Below the pieces are notes generated by a model, which had not been told where the DNA came from, made no database searches, and was given only the letters and a program-made list of their open reading frames with translations. From NCBI GenBank assembly GCA_964435455.1, contig CAYSYH010000004.1, forward strand, positions 1-39,568: a stretch of 39,568 nucleotides of DNA. The letters are read 5' to 3'. The stretch comes from CAYSYH01 sp964435455 (GTDB taxonomy: Bacteria; Patescibacteriota; WWE3; 2-01-FULL-39-13; JAACPI01). Below, one piece after another: positions 1-8,632 of this stretch. Made by a program: the position numbers and the translations under genes. Positions within the stretch are counted from its first letter, which is position 1, and each line of letters opens with the position of its first letter.

Positions 1-159
1 GGGGATAATGCTAAAATGGCTAAGATTTCTTGGGTTGATTATGAACCTGTTACTATAAAAAAAGAATCTGTTGTAAAGTCATCTAATCAAACAAAATTAC
101 AGAAATCTAAAAAATCTTCTTCTGTAAAGAAAAAGATTATAAAGAAACCTAAAAAATAA
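1..159 (+). CDS. rplQ: 50S ribosomal protein L17, C-terminal part (partial at window edge)
   Basis: Frame 1 is open from the window edge to a TAA at 157-159. Its first residues, GDNAKMAKISWVDYEP, match the end of L17, where a G-D-x-A-x-M-A element leads into the final beta strand. After that comes a tail of about 35 residues rich in Lys and Ser, longer than in most L17 proteins. The gene is followed by rplM and rpsI in the same direction, and rpoA-rplQ-rplM-rpsI is a common bacterial order, so context supports the call. L17 is a large-subunit protein near the exit tunnel. The stop is two bases before the rplM ATG, so the genes are co-transcribed. Only the C-terminus can be judged; the identity rests on this motif and on gene order. 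Confidence 0.72.
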   Translation, partial: GDNAKMAKISWVDYEPVTIKKESVVKSSNQTKLQKSKKSSSVKKKIIKKPKK

Positions 160-161
160 TT

Positions 162-593
162 ATGAATACTAATACAAGCGTGCCAAAAAAATTTAAAGAA
201 AAAGATATATCTTGGTATATTATAGATGCTTCTAAAGGTTCTTTAGGTCGCATAGCTACTAAAGTTTCATTTTTGCTTTTAGGTAAAAATAGTACTGATT
301 TTGTATACAATCAAGTTCCTAGAACCAAGGTTATTGTTGTAAACGCTAAAAAAGTTAGATTAACAGGTAACAAGCTGCAGTCAAAAAAATATTATAGACA
401 TTCTGGTTATGCAGGTGGTTTAAAGGAACGAACAGTAAGCTATTATTTGAATAAATCTCCTAAATTTATAATTGAAACCGCTGTAAAAGGTATGTTGCCT
501 AAAAATAAATTAAGAGATAAAATCTTAAAAAATTTATATATTTATGAGGATACAAATCACCCTCATAAAGCTAATATTGTAAAAGTTAATTAA
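162..593 (+). CDS. rplM: 50S ribosomal protein L13
   Basis: This 143-residue protein has the usual L13 length and hallmarks: W-Y-I-I-D-A with G-R-I-A near the N-terminus, KKYYRHSGYAGGLK around residues 75-88, and the conserved AVKGMLPKNKLRDKIL near residue 110, followed by a Tyr-rich end and an H-P-H element. L13 binds 23S rRNA early in 50S assembly. The ATG follows the rplQ stop by two bases, and rpsI begins three bases after the rplM stop, so translation is probably coupled along the operon. No separate promoter is visible. The protein is ordinary apart from the high Lys and Ile content seen across the window. Confidence 0.96.
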   Translation: MNTNTSVPKKFKEKDISWYIIDASKGSLGRIATKVSFLLLGKNSTDFVYNQVPRTKVIVVNAKKVRLTGNKLQSKKYYRHSGYAGGLKERTVSYYLNKSPKFIIETAVKGMLPKNKLRDKILKNLYIYEDTNHPHKANIVKVN

Positions 594-595
594 AT

Positions 596-1084
596 ATGGA
601 AAGTAAAAAAAACGTAAAAAAAGAATTAACTCCTAAAGAAAGGTTAAAAATAGTTTTAGATCTTCAGGAAAAGGCTTTAAACTCTAAACAAGAATTTATT
701 AGTTCTGTAGGTAGAAGAAAAAGGTCTATAGCTAGGTTATGGCTTTACGAAAAAAGAGGTGAATTTTTAATAAATGGTGTTCCTATTTCTAAAAAATATT
801 CTCAACCTTACCAAGTTGCTATATGGATAAAACCTTTCCATTTGGTTGGTATTTCTCACCCTACATCTAAATTTAGTGCTACTATAAAAGTACATGGAGG
901 AGGTACTACAGGTCAACTTGAAGCTATACAATTAGCTTTTGCTCGTGCCTTGGTTACTTTAAACCCAGAGTATCGTTCTGTTTTAAAATCTGCTGGTCTA
1001 CTTACAAGAGATCCTAGAGAAGTAGAAAGAAAGAAAACCTCTCAACCTAAGGCTCGTAAGAAAGAACAGTACTCCAAACGTTAA
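596..1084 (+). CDS. rpsI: 30S ribosomal protein S9
   Basis: S9 is a small-subunit protein whose C-terminal tail reaches the P-site tRNA. The signature SSVGRRKRSIARLWL lies near residues 36-50, GGGTTGQLEAIQLAFARAL near residue 100, and the protein ends in the canonical QYSKR, whose terminal Arg contacts the tRNA anticodon loop. At 162 residues it is longer than the usual 130. The extra part is a charged N-terminal segment of about 35 residues that could be idiosyncratic or could indicate a later start, though no better ATG is obvious. It is the last gene of the rplQ-rplM-rpsI unit, and the next gene is 62 bases away. Confidence 0.96.
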   Translation: MESKKNVKKELTPKERLKIVLDLQEKALNSKQEFISSVGRRKRSIARLWLYEKRGEFLINGVPISKKYSQPYQVAIWIKPFHLVGISHPTSKFSATIKVHGGGTTGQLEAIQLAFARALVTLNPEYRSVLKSAGLLTRDPREVERKKTSQPKARKKEQYSKR

Positions 1085-1146
1085 TCTTTTTATAAAAGAT
1101 ATATAAATTCTTTTATTTTTCTAGTATTTTATTTATTATATAAATA

Positions 1147-2184
1147 ATGCCAAAAGATTTTGTATCCTCTAACTTAAATCATACCCTATCCGATACTAAT
1201 AAATATGTACGTAGGTTTTTTAAACTATCTCTTAAGGATAGAGAACGTATATATAAAATAGTCAAGGAAAATGCTATAGATGATTTTTCTTTTTATTTAC
1301 TAACTGTACTAGGTACAATAATTATTACATTGGGTTTAATTATAAATAGTGGGGCGGTAGTTATTGGGGGAATGTTAATTACCCCAATAATATGGCCTAT
1401 ATTAGCTTTTTCACTCTCTGTTATAAAGGGTAGGGTATTTTCTGTTCAAAAATATTTTTTTGTAGTGTTAAAAACTACCATTATAGTTTTTATTGTTTCT
1501 TTATTAGTAGGTTTTATATCTCCTTTTGATACTTTTAAAGAGGAAGTATTGAGTAGAACTGAACCTACACTTATAGAGTTGTTAATCGGTTTTGCTGCTG
1601 GTTTTATAGGTGCGTATGCTGTATCCTCTAAAAAAATACTTTCTAGTATTGGAGGAGTTGCTGTAGCTGTTTCCTTAGTTCCTCCGCTTTGTGTAGCAGG
1701 TTTAACGTTGTCTTCTGGTGATTATTCCTCTGCAGTAGGGGCTTTTTTATTGTATGTATCCAATTTATTAGGTATCTCCACAGCATCTTTAGTTGTTTTT
1801 ATACTAGAGGGTTATTTTACAACAGCTTCTGTAAATATTAAAAATGCACGAAAAAATTATTTAACCTGGAGTTTTATTTTGTTAATACTTACAACAATAC
1901 CGTTGCTAATTCTTACAAAATCTCTCATATCTGAGCAAAAAACTAAAACCTTTATATTACAGACTACTAAAAATGTGTATCCAAATATTGTAATTACTAA
2001 TATATCTGTAAATGACGATATTACTATTGTAGTAGATTTAACTGCCCAATCTGCTGGAGATATAAATACTACAAACTTAGAAAATTTAGCCAGAATTTAT
2101 TCTAAAAAATTTAAAAAACCAGTAACTATAAATTTAGATATTATAGAACTTAAGAAGTATAAAACAACAACATATACCCCTTAA
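1147..2184 (+). CDS. DUF389 family membrane protein
   Basis: This 345-residue protein has a soluble N-terminus of about 45 residues, then roughly seven hydrophobic segments between residues 47 and 260, and a soluble C-terminal domain of about 85 residues. The pattern GAVVIGGMLITPIIWPIL at 69-86 and GGVAVAVSLVPPLCVAGL at 169-186 is typical of DUF389 proteins. The biochemical role of that family is unknown to me, and transport is only a guess from the membrane topology. A TATTAT box at 1134-1139 lies seven bases before the ATG and may give a nearly leaderless transcript. The next gene follows 26 bases downstream on the same strand. Confidence 0.85.
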   Translation: MPKDFVSSNLNHTLSDTNKYVRRFFKLSLKDRERIYKIVKENAIDDFSFYLLTVLGTIIITLGLIINSGAVVIGGMLITPIIWPILAFSLSVIKGRVFSVQKYFFVVLKTTIIVFIVSLLVGFISPFDTFKEEVLSRTEPTLIELLIGFAAGFIGAYAVSSKKILSSIGGVAVAVSLVPPLCVAGLTLSSGDYSSAVGAFLLYVSNLLGISTASLVVFILEGYFTTASVNIKNARKNYLTWSFILLILTTIPLLILTKSLISEQKTKTFILQTTKNVYPNIVITNISVNDDITIVVDLTAQSAGDINTTNLENLARIYSKKFKKPVTINLDIIELKKYKTTTYTP

Positions 2185-2210
2185 TTAATTGTTATTTTTA
2201 TTAGTATTTT

Positions 2211-3107
2211 ATGTCATCTTATACTACTTTGCATCTAAAACTTCGTAAATATCACAAAAAGTCTATAAGGAAACTTTTAAAAAATCATAAAAATACTCTA
2301 AAATCTTTAAAAAAGAATTCTGTCACATTTATTGGTACTGCAGTTTTTGCAAGTAGTGCTTTAACAAATATTTCTAATAATATTGTTACTAAAAATGACT
2401 TAAAAAAACAGTCAATTATCAAAAAAGATTATTTTCTACATTATCCCAAATCATCTAAAATTAGTTTTTTATCTAACTATCCCAATAATTCAAAAAATGT
2501 TATTCCTTCTCAAGATAAAAATGTTTTAAGTTACAAAGAACAAGAGCAGGTAAAGGATTTTCTTTCACAATACTTTAATATACCTTTAGCTATAAAACTG
2601 GAGGGAAAAATTCTACCAAATGTATCTGGGTCCTCTATTTGGGGATACTTTGGTCAAGAGCAGCACTTATATAGATGGCCGGGAGATAGCTTATCCCAAC
2701 ATATTAATTATTTATATCATGGAATAGCTCCAAAATATGGAGCTTTTGGTTATTTCGATAATGCTAAACAGGAAAAATATTATATAGCCGTACCTCTTCA
2801 TTTATTACCTAATTGGAACACTAAATGGACTACCCTTAAACCTTGGTATCGCTACAGAAAAGTTTTTGTTTATAACCCTAAAAATAATAAGGCTGTAGTT
2901 GCTGTTATAGGTGATGTAGGTCCTGCTAAATGGACTGGTAAACATTTTGGGGCCAGCCCTGAAGTAATGCATTATCTAAATATGGTAGACGGTAGGCGTA
3001 AAAGTAAGGCTATAGTACTTTTTGTAAATGATAAAGATGATAAAATAAAGTTAGGACCTATAAAACATTTAGATTTAGATAACATTAAGTTTATAAGAAA
3101 TTTGTAA
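2211..3107 (+). CDS. Membrane-anchored protein with possible double-psi beta-barrel C-domain
   Basis: This 298-residue protein has a very basic N-terminus (residues 1-35), one hydrophobic segment at about 37-53, and a large domain that should lie outside the cell. The C-terminal half contains a strand pattern V-Y-N-P-K-N-N-K-A-V-V-A-V-I-G-D-V-G-P near residues 220-238, then GASPEVMHYL. This resembles the RlpA or 3D type of double-psi beta-barrel, in which a V-V-x-V-x-D-x-G-P strand is followed by a helix starting L-S/A-P. Those domains act on or bind peptidoglycan. The resemblance is by eye only, so function is inferred weakly. The Trp- and Tyr-rich middle (residues 140-215) is unfamiliar. 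The next small gene starts three bases after the stop, so the two are probably co-transcribed. Confidence 0.6.
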   Translation: MSSYTTLHLKLRKYHKKSIRKLLKNHKNTLKSLKKNSVTFIGTAVFASSALTNISNNIVTKNDLKKQSIIKKDYFLHYPKSSKISFLSNYPNNSKNVIPSQDKNVLSYKEQEQVKDFLSQYFNIPLAIKLEGKILPNVSGSSIWGYFGQEQHLYRWPGDSLSQHINYLYHGIAPKYGAFGYFDNAKQEKYYIAVPLHLLPNWNTKWTTLKPWYRYRKVFVYNPKNNKAVVAVIGDVGPAKWTGKHFGASPEVMHYLNMVDGRRKSKAIVLFVNDKDDKIKLGPIKHLDLDNIKFIRNL

Positions 3108-3110
3108 ATA

Positions 3111-3449
3111 ATGAATCCTTTTTTTTTAACTTTAAAAATTGAGGTATCAAATTTTAAACTAGAATTAAAAAGCATAAATATCTCTCCAACAAAGGTTAAT
3201 TCATTAAAAAAAATAGCTCATGAAATACTTCTTACAGAATTGTTAGATTTTTGTCTTTCTGAATTAAATGATTCTAAAAAAAAGAAAGAGTTTTTATCTT
3301 TACTTATTGTAAAAAAAGAGCACAAAAATGCCTTAAATTTTTTAATAAACCATATTGAGAATTTTCATATAAAACTTAAAAAAGAAAGTCTTAGGATAGA
3401 TTTAGATTTGGCTCAAATTGTCAAAAATATAAAAAATAATTCAAATTAG
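3111..3449 (+). CDS. Small hypothetical protein
   Basis: This 112-residue protein is not recognised. It is hydrophilic, Lys- and Leu-rich, has no membrane segment and appears mostly helical in the second half (residues 35-112), with a likely amphipathic helix near the end. Its ATG is three bases after the stop of the upstream putative cell-wall protein, and its stop overlaps the convergent gene by four bases (3446-3449). The tight spacing supports a genuine co-transcribed gene. No function is assigned. Confidence 0.6.
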   Translation: MNPFFLTLKIEVSNFKLELKSINISPTKVNSLKKIAHEILLTELLDFCLSELNDSKKKKEFLSLLIVKKEHKNALNFLINHIENFHIKLKKESLRIDLDLAQIVKNIKNNSN

Positions 3450-4621
3450 TTTTTTGTTTTATTTGTGATAGCCTGTTTATCTATTGCAGGAAGATAAAAA
3501 TAAACATCTCCTGTTTGTCTTTGTTCTGTAGTAAATTTTCCTGAAAATACATATATAGGTTGTAAATATTTAGTAAAATTTTTTGTAGTATAATAAGCTA
3601 AATCAATATTTCTTATATCAATAGTTTTTATATTTTTTATAGATTGATTGGGTGCAAAATAATCAGCTCCTGCTTTTTTAATGTATACTAAACTAGCCTC
3701 CTTGTTTTTAAGCTTGTCCCAAGCTTCTTTAGTGCTAATTATAGGATATGTTCCATATGTGTTTTCAATATCATAAAAATAATAATTTAAATCTGTTAAT
3801 ATAGTCCCTTTATTTGTTTTAGCTACAAAGCCATATATATTTGATATATTAGGATTTTTAGCTAATAAATCCTTATATACTGGGATGTTTTTATATGTTC
3901 CCTTTTTTTTATCTATTAATTTTGTTTTATATATATATGGCTTTTTTAAGACCACGCTTATATATTTAATTGTTTGTTTGTTAGGTAAAGGTGTTTCCTT
4001 AATAATTCCCTCCTCAATATAAGCTTTTTTAATTATATAGTTGGATTTGTTAAAGTCTTCTTTCCAAAATCCTATTTTTTTTAAAGTATTTGTTACTGTA
4101 TCTATAACTTCATTATTTGTAGGGGCCACCCCTGGCGTTAGTATTCTTTCTAAATAACCTTTATTTGTCTCTAAACTGAACGTTTCAAAAAACACGTCCG
4201 CTTCAAATTTTCTGTTTTGTGTTGGATCTATCCAAAGTCTTCTACTTTTTGATATTTTCTTAGAGGAAGAATTAAAACCTAAAGTATTAGCTATTTTCTT
4301 AAAATTTTCTTCTCTTATTACAGAAACTCTAGGTTCTATATTTTTGTATACTATTGCTTTTCTACCAAAGTCAGGCAATTTTGGTGTGTTTAATTCTTGC
4401 CTAAAAGTTACGTTGTCCAAATTAATTGCTAAAGTAGGTATCTCTAATTTTTCTATTTTTTGATACATAAAATTTGGAGGAGGTGGTGGGTTGGGGAATA
4501 CTTTGGTATACAAGTTTGCAAATATACTAATTATTAAATCACCTAGTAAGTATAATACTAGGAAAATTAAGAAAAAAGCTACACTTTTTTTTGTTAGTTC
4601 GGCAGATTCGTTTAATGTCAT
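3446..4621 (-). CDS. Membrane-anchored hypothetical protein
   Basis: With the start at 4621 the product has 391 residues: a short cytoplasmic head, one membrane helix at about residues 13-35, a Pro-rich linker (NPPPPPNF) and a large domain of about 340 residues outside the membrane, rich in Tyr, Thr and Lys. No family is recognised. The open frame extends upstream to 4729, but that part runs into the divergent gltX promoter and coding start. ATG codons at 4639 and 4621 are both possible. The 4621 start is preferred because an extended -10 box (TGT-TAAAAT, 4630-4638) lies eight bases upstream, which would place transcription start at or near this codon. The 3' end overlaps the convergent small gene by four bases. 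Confidence 0.65.
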   Translation of the reverse strand: MTLNESAELTKKSVAFFLIFLVLYLLGDLIISIFANLYTKVFPNPPPPPNFMYQKIEKLEIPTLAINLDNVTFRQELNTPKLPDFGRKAIVYKNIEPRVSVIREENFKKIANTLGFNSSSKKISKSRRLWIDPTQNRKFEADVFFETFSLETNKGYLERILTPGVAPTNNEVIDTVTNTLKKIGFWKEDFNKSNYIIKKAYIEEGIIKETPLPNKQTIKYISVVLKKPYIYKTKLIDKKKGTYKNIPVYKDLLAKNPNISNIYGFVAKTNKGTILTDLNYYFYDIENTYGTYPIISTKEAWDKLKNKEASLVYIKKAGADYFAPNQSIKNIKTIDIRNIDLAYYTTKNFTKYLQPIYVFSGKFTTEQRQTGDVYFYLPAIDKQAITNKTKN

Positions 4622-4629
4622 TCTATACA

Positions 4630-4638
4630 ATTTTAACA
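4630..4638 (-). promoter_or_regulatory. Extended -10 promoter element for the minus-strand membrane protein
   Basis: On the minus strand the bases read TGT-TAAAAT and end eight bases before the ATG at 4621. The same element and spacing occur before the VIT1-like gene at 18823. No good -35 is seen, which is usual for extended -10 promoters. Confidence 0.45.
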
Positions 4639-4683
4639 TTACACTTGGATAGTTGAAACTTTTAAAATAGGTTGGTTTATGTG

Positions 4684-4692
4684 TGTTATAAT
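4684..4692 (+). promoter_or_regulatory. Extended -10 promoter of gltX
   Basis: TGT-TATAAT is a perfect extended -10 box ending nine bases before the gltX ATG at 4702. The predicted start of transcription falls within about three bases of the start codon, so the mRNA would have almost no leader. The box lies within the longer open frame that starts at 4672, which argues against that earlier start. Confidence 0.6.
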
Positions 4693-4701
4693 TTTGTTGA
4701 T

Positions 4702-6141
4702 ATGAAAGTAAGAACAAGAATTGCTCCAAGCCCTACAGGCTACCCTCATTTAGGAACTGCTTATCAAGCTTTAATAAATAAAGCATATGCTAAAAAATAC
4801 AAAGGCTCTTTTGTAATTCGTATAGAAGATACGGATCGCACACGTTTTGTAGAAGATGCAGAAAAACGTTTATATAAAGCTTTAGATTGGTTGAATTTAA
4901 CCGAAGATGAAGGACCAAGAAAAGGTGGTGATTTTGGACCTTACCGGCAATCTGAACGCCTTTCCCTTTACAAAAAATATGCCTTAGATTTGGTTAAAAA
5001 AGGGCACGCTTATTATTGTTTTTGTACCAAGGAGAGGTTAGAAAAAGTCCGAAAAAACCAACAAAAAAATGGGTTACCCTCTATGTATGATGGCCATTGT
5101 AGAACTCTTTCTAAAAATGTTATACAAAAAAATCTAAAATTAGGTAAAAGCTATGTTATCCGCTTAAAGGTTCCAAAAAATAAGAAGATTGTAGTACACG
5201 ACTTAATTAGGGGAGAAATAGTTTTTGATTCTAATACTATAGATGACCAAGTTATACTTAAATCCGATGGATTTCCTACTTATCACTTAGCTGTTGTTGT
5301 AGATGATCATTTGATGAATATAACTCATGTTGTTAGAGATGCTGGCTGGATTCCTAGCTTTCCTAAACATAAACTTATTTATGATTATTTAGGTTGGGAG
5401 ATGCCTATTTTTTTACACACCCCTACTATTATTAATATGTCTGGAGGAAAGCTTTCTAAACGGGATTCCTCTTCTGATATAAATTGGTATAAAGAACAAG
5501 GTTTTTTGCCAGAAGCTATATTAAATTTTTTAGCTTTATTAGGATGGAGTCATCCTAAAGGAAAGGAAATATTTGATTTTAACGAATTTATCAAATATTT
5601 TGATTTAAAAGATATATCTCCTGTTACTCCAAAACTAGATTTAGTTAAGTTAGAGTGGATTAACGGTATTTATATTAGAAATTTAACATTAAACGAATTT
5701 TTAAAAAGAAGTTTAGATTATTTACCTAGCGAATATACTAGAAATTTAGACTATTTAAAAAAAATACTTCCATTAGTTCGTGATAGAGTAAAAAGGCTTT
5801 CTGAGCTTTCTTATCTTATATCTTATTTTTTTGAATATCCCAAAGGTACTAAACAAATTAGAGAATTAGCTCTTAAGGAAAGTAAAAAAAACTATAAACA
5901 AACTAAAGAAGTATTACATCACATTATTGATATTTTAGATTCAATTAAAGATTCTAACTGGACCTCTTCTTATATTGATACTTTGTTGCATAAATTAATG
6001 ATGCAATTAAATATTAAACCAAGACAATTTTTTATGCCTATAAGAATAATTGTAACAGGTAGGAGTTTTTCACCTCCTGTTGCTGATATGTTAGAAGTAC
6101 TAGGTAAACAAGAAACCTTAAAAAGATTAAAGAGATTTTAA
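4702..6141 (+). CDS. gltX: Glutamyl-tRNA synthetase
   Basis: GluRS charges tRNA-Glu with glutamate. The class I signatures are present: R-I-A-P-S-P-T-G-Y-P-H-L-G at the N-terminus (HIGH-like) and GGKLSKRDSS (KMSKS-like) near residue 245. A CxC pair in YCFCTKERL and a later YDGHCR resemble the zinc site of bacterial GluRS. The chosen start, MKVRTRIAPSPTG, gives 479 residues, a normal length; the open frame extends 30 bases upstream but that part overlaps the promoter. The C-terminal anticodon-binding region is present and ends in the usual helical bundle. Whether the enzyme also charges tRNA-Gln for later amidation cannot be told from motifs. The 3' end overlaps pgi by 15 bases in convergent orientation. 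Confidence 0.95.
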   Translation: MKVRTRIAPSPTGYPHLGTAYQALINKAYAKKYKGSFVIRIEDTDRTRFVEDAEKRLYKALDWLNLTEDEGPRKGGDFGPYRQSERLSLYKKYALDLVKKGHAYYCFCTKERLEKVRKNQQKNGLPSMYDGHCRTLSKNVIQKNLKLGKSYVIRLKVPKNKKIVVHDLIRGEIVFDSNTIDDQVILKSDGFPTYHLAVVVDDHLMNITHVVRDAGWIPSFPKHKLIYDYLGWEMPIFLHTPTIINMSGGKLSKRDSSSDINWYKEQGFLPEAILNFLALLGWSHPKGKEIFDFNEFIKYFDLKDISPVTPKLDLVKLEWINGIYIRNLTLNEFLKRSLDYLPSEYTRNLDYLKKILPLVRDRVKRLSELSYLISYFFEYPKGTKQIRELALKESKKNYKQTKEVLHHIIDILDSIKDSNWTSSYIDTLLHKLMMQLNIKPRQFFMPIRIIVTGRSFSPPVADMLEVLGKQETLKRLKRF

Positions 6142-7365
6142 GAGTTTTTTGGAACTTTTTTTATAACTCTCTACGTTAGGTTGACCAAATGGATTAATTT
6201 TTAGTATTTTTCCTAAAAAATATATTTCTATCATTTTAAACATCATTAATCTTCCTAAATCCTCTTCTAAAGACTCTCCTTTTAAAACTATTTGTGAATA
6301 ATAAATTTTATTTTTTTTATAATCTTTTAAAACCGATTCGTAAATAGCTTTTTTTATTTCTGTAATACTTTTGTTGTTTAATAAGTTTTTAACTTTTTTT
6401 CCTAGTGGGCTTTGTTTTATATAATATTTAGACTTTTCTTCTATTATTATAAACTCAAAAATTTTGTCTTTAGGACCACCTACAAAAAGCTGACCTAAAG
6501 AGTGTAAATCTGTTGTACCTATAGCATAGATTGGTGTAATGCCCTTACCGTTTTTGCCTAAACTTTCTGCTAATAGTTGTGAATACCATTTGCCAAAGTA
6601 CTTTAGTCTTTCATTAAATATGAATAAAACTTTAATATTTTTTTTTCTTTTTATAACATCTTGCTTTAAGTTATTGGTGTATTGTAGTACGGGTTCTCCT
6701 TTATTATCCAATATTTTTGTTAATTCTTTTTGGGCTCCTATTAAAAATCTTATTATGTTTATTCTAGCAGTTATTAAGGGAGCTAATCCTACCGCTGTAA
6801 AAATTGAAAATCTTCCACCTATTTTATCTGGTATATATATTGTAGGTAATTTGTTGGTTTTCCCAAACGAATCTAGCAAAGAGTATTTTTGGGTAATAAT
6901 ACATGTTCTTTTCTTTAAAAAGGGCCATTTTTGTATTAACCAACTATAGTTTGTTTGCGTTTCTAATGTTTCTCCCGATTTACTGATTAAAAAAACTGTA
7001 ATTTCATTATCATACACAAATTTATTATTTATTTTTTTTTCTAGTTTTAATAACGTGTTTTTAGATAAATTTTCTAAAAAAAACACTTCTGCTGTATTAT
7101 CCTTTTTTAAAGCGTTATATACGGTTTTTATACCTAAAGACGATCCTCCTATCCCTACTACTATAATTAATTTTGTTTTTGCAATTTTTAGTTTTTTTAA
7201 GGCAAATACTGTCGTTATCAAATTTTTTTTATCAAATGGAGTGTATACAAAAGATTCTTCTTTTTTATATTTCTTATCTTTTATTATTTTACTTAAAAGT
7301 TTAATTGTTTTATCTAGGTTTAGTGTAAAATTATTATGATGTTTATAACGGCTTTTAAATTGCAT
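6127..7365 (-). CDS. pgi: Glucose-6-phosphate isomerase
   Basis: The enzyme interconverts glucose-6-phosphate and fructose-6-phosphate. Recognisable elements in order are VVGIGGSSLGIKTV near residue 70 (sugar-phosphate binding), SKSGETLET near residue 128, the signature GGRFSIFTAVGLAP near 185, WYSQLLAESLGKNGKG near 262, HSLGQLFVGGPKDK near 290 and NPFGQPNVESYK near the C-terminus. At 412 residues it belongs with the short bacterial PGIs rather than the 550-residue E. coli type. An extended -10 box lies about 25 bases upstream of the start. It is convergent with gltX (15-base overlap) and divergent from the 2H phosphoesterase gene. Confidence 0.93.
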   Translation of the reverse strand: MQFKSRYKHHNNFTLNLDKTIKLLSKIIKDKKYKKEESFVYTPFDKKNLITTVFALKKLKIAKTKLIIVVGIGGSSLGIKTVYNALKKDNTAEVFFLENLSKNTLLKLEKKINNKFVYDNEITVFLISKSGETLETQTNYSWLIQKWPFLKKRTCIITQKYSLLDSFGKTNKLPTIYIPDKIGGRFSIFTAVGLAPLITARINIIRFLIGAQKELTKILDNKGEPVLQYTNNLKQDVIKRKKNIKVLFIFNERLKYFGKWYSQLLAESLGKNGKGITPIYAIGTTDLHSLGQLFVGGPKDKIFEFIIIEEKSKYYIKQSPLGKKVKNLLNNKSITEIKKAIYESVLKDYKKNKIYYSQIVLKGESLEEDLGRLMMFKMIEIYFLGKILKINPFGQPNVESYKKSSKKLLKSL

Positions 7366-7389
7366 ATTGGGCAGTGGTTTATTTATTTT

Positions 7390-7398
7390 ATTATAACA
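7390..7398 (-). promoter_or_regulatory. Extended -10 promoter of pgi
   Basis: The minus strand reads TGT-TATAAT, ending 24 bases before the pgi ATG at 7365. This predicts a short leader of about 18 bases, in contrast to the leaderless promoters elsewhere in the window. Confidence 0.5.
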
Positions 7399-7436
7399 GT
7401 ATTTATGCTTTATAAAAATTTATTAATTTTTTAAAA

Positions 7437-7976
7437 ATGACTTTAGAAAAAAAAGATTATTTTATTGGAGTGTCATTACCTAAAAAAGAGAGTATTTTTA
7501 TTTCAAACTTGCGTAAATCTTTAGAAAATAAAAATGAGTTGGCTAGTCCACCCCATATTACTTTAGTACCGCCATTTAGGATAGATAATGATTTTGACCT
7601 TAAAAACTTTCTACTTAAAGAAAATCCCCATATAGAAACTTTTAAGATGACTTTTGACACAATTACTTTTTTTAAGCATCCCAAATATGTTACTTTGGTG
7701 TTGCTTTCTAAAGATAATAAAAAAATATCCTATCTACATGATTTTTTAGTTAGCCTTTTAAATAAAAGATTTACTGTTTTTAGTGTTAAAAATAAAAAAT
7801 ACATTCCCCATTTAACTTTAGCCAATAAAGTTTTATATGAAGATGCTGATAGAAAATTAAATTTTTTAAAAAATTTAAATTTGAAAATAAAACTCAAAAT
7901 TTCTTATTATACTGTATATTCAAAATCTAATTCAGCTTTTTGGATTACTGATTTTCAGGTTCCTTTTGTGTTATAA
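7437..7976 (+). CDS. 2'-5' RNA ligase family protein (2H phosphoesterase)
   Basis: This 179-residue protein carries the two H-x-T motifs that define the 2H phosphoesterase superfamily (LigT/ThpR group): PPHITLVPPF near residue 39 and IPHLTLANK near residue 123. The spacing and size fit a complete bilobed LigT-like domain. Family members hydrolyse 2',3'-cyclic phosphates or join 2'-5' RNA ends, but the natural substrate is usually unknown. The gene starts 71 bases from the divergent pgi start and ends 29 bases before the SOD gene; its last codons contain the likely SOD promoter. Confidence 0.85.
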   Translation: MTLEKKDYFIGVSLPKKESIFISNLRKSLENKNELASPPHITLVPPFRIDNDFDLKNFLLKENPHIETFKMTFDTITFFKHPKYVTLVLLSKDNKKISYLHDFLVSLLNKRFTVFSVKNKKYIPHLTLANKVLYEDADRKLNFLKNLNLKIKLKISYYTVYSKSNSAFWITDFQVPFVL

Positions 7977-7977
7977 T
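7969..7977 (+). promoter_or_regulatory. Extended -10 promoter of the SOD gene
   Basis: TGT-TATAAT overlaps the stop codon of the upstream 2H phosphoesterase gene and ends 28 bases before the SOD ATG. A second AT box (TATAAA, 7995-8000) lies five bases before the ATG and could give a leaderless form instead. Confidence 0.45.
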
Positions 7978-8005
7978 AAGTAACACTTTAAATTTATAAA
8001 AAACT

Positions 8006-8632
8006 ATGCCCTTGGTAAAAGATTTATCACTGCCTCCTTTACCTTATTCTTTAGATTCTTTAAGTCCCGTTATTTCTAAAAAAATTATGGATTTGCATTA
8101 TAATAAGCACCATGCCGGTTATTTAAATAAATTAAAAAGTGGTTTAGCTAAAACTAAATACGAAAACGAAACTTTAGAAAACCTTTTTAATAATTTAGAT
8201 TCCTTGCCTGTAGATATCGCAACTATAGTTAAAAATAATGGAGGAGGATTTTGGAACCATGCTTTTTTTTGGCAGGTATTAAGTCCTTCTTTTACTACTC
8301 CTTCTGGGAAAATGTTAGATATTCTAGAAAAATCTTTTAAATCTTTATCTAAGTTTAAAGAAGTTTTTCAACAAAAAGGGCTTTCTGTATTTGGTTCAGG
8401 ATGGGTTTGGTTAGTATTTAATTCTAAAAAATTAGAAATTATAACAACGCCTAATCAAATTAATCCATTAATGGCCTCTTCTTTACACCCTATATTTGGT
8501 GTTGATGTTTGGGAACATGCTTATTATTTAGACTATTATAATGATCGTGCAACGTATCTATCTTCTTTATGGAAAATAGTTAATTGGAATAAGATAGAAG
8601 AGTTTTTAAATGCCTATGGCGGTGATTTTTAG
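8006..8632 (+). CDS. sod: Superoxide dismutase (Fe/Mn family)
   Basis: The protein dismutates superoxide to oxygen and hydrogen peroxide. All four metal ligands are visible: His31 in DLHYNKHHAGYL, His85 in GGGFWNHAFFW, and Asp167 and His171 in DVWEHAYYLDY. FGSGWVWLV near residue 130 is also a family hallmark. The length of 208 residues is typical. Whether iron or manganese is used cannot be decided by reading. There is no signal peptide, so it is cytoplasmic. The 3' end overlaps the next gene by 23 bases, so the downstream beta-lactamase-like protein is probably translated from the same mRNA. Confidence 0.95.
   Translation: MPLVKDLSLPPLPYSLDSLSPVISKKIMDLHYNKHHAGYLNKLKSGLAKTKYENETLENLFNNLDSLPVDIATIVKNNGGGFWNHAFFWQVLSPSFTTPSGKMLDILEKSFKSLSKFKEVFQQKGLSVFGSGWVWLVFNSKKLEIITTPNQINPLMASSLHPIFGVDVWEHAYYLDYYNDRATYLSSLWKIVNWNKIEEFLNAYGGDF

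Noticed and set aside
1084..1100. AT-only hairpin after rpsI (ATCTTTT/AAAAGAT)
   Set aside because: The stem is weak and has no immediate T run, so it is not called a terminator.
4622..4729. Upstream extension of the minus-strand membrane protein to 4729
   Set aside because: It would run across the gltX promoter and start. ATG 4621 fits an extended -10 box and a normal membrane-protein head.
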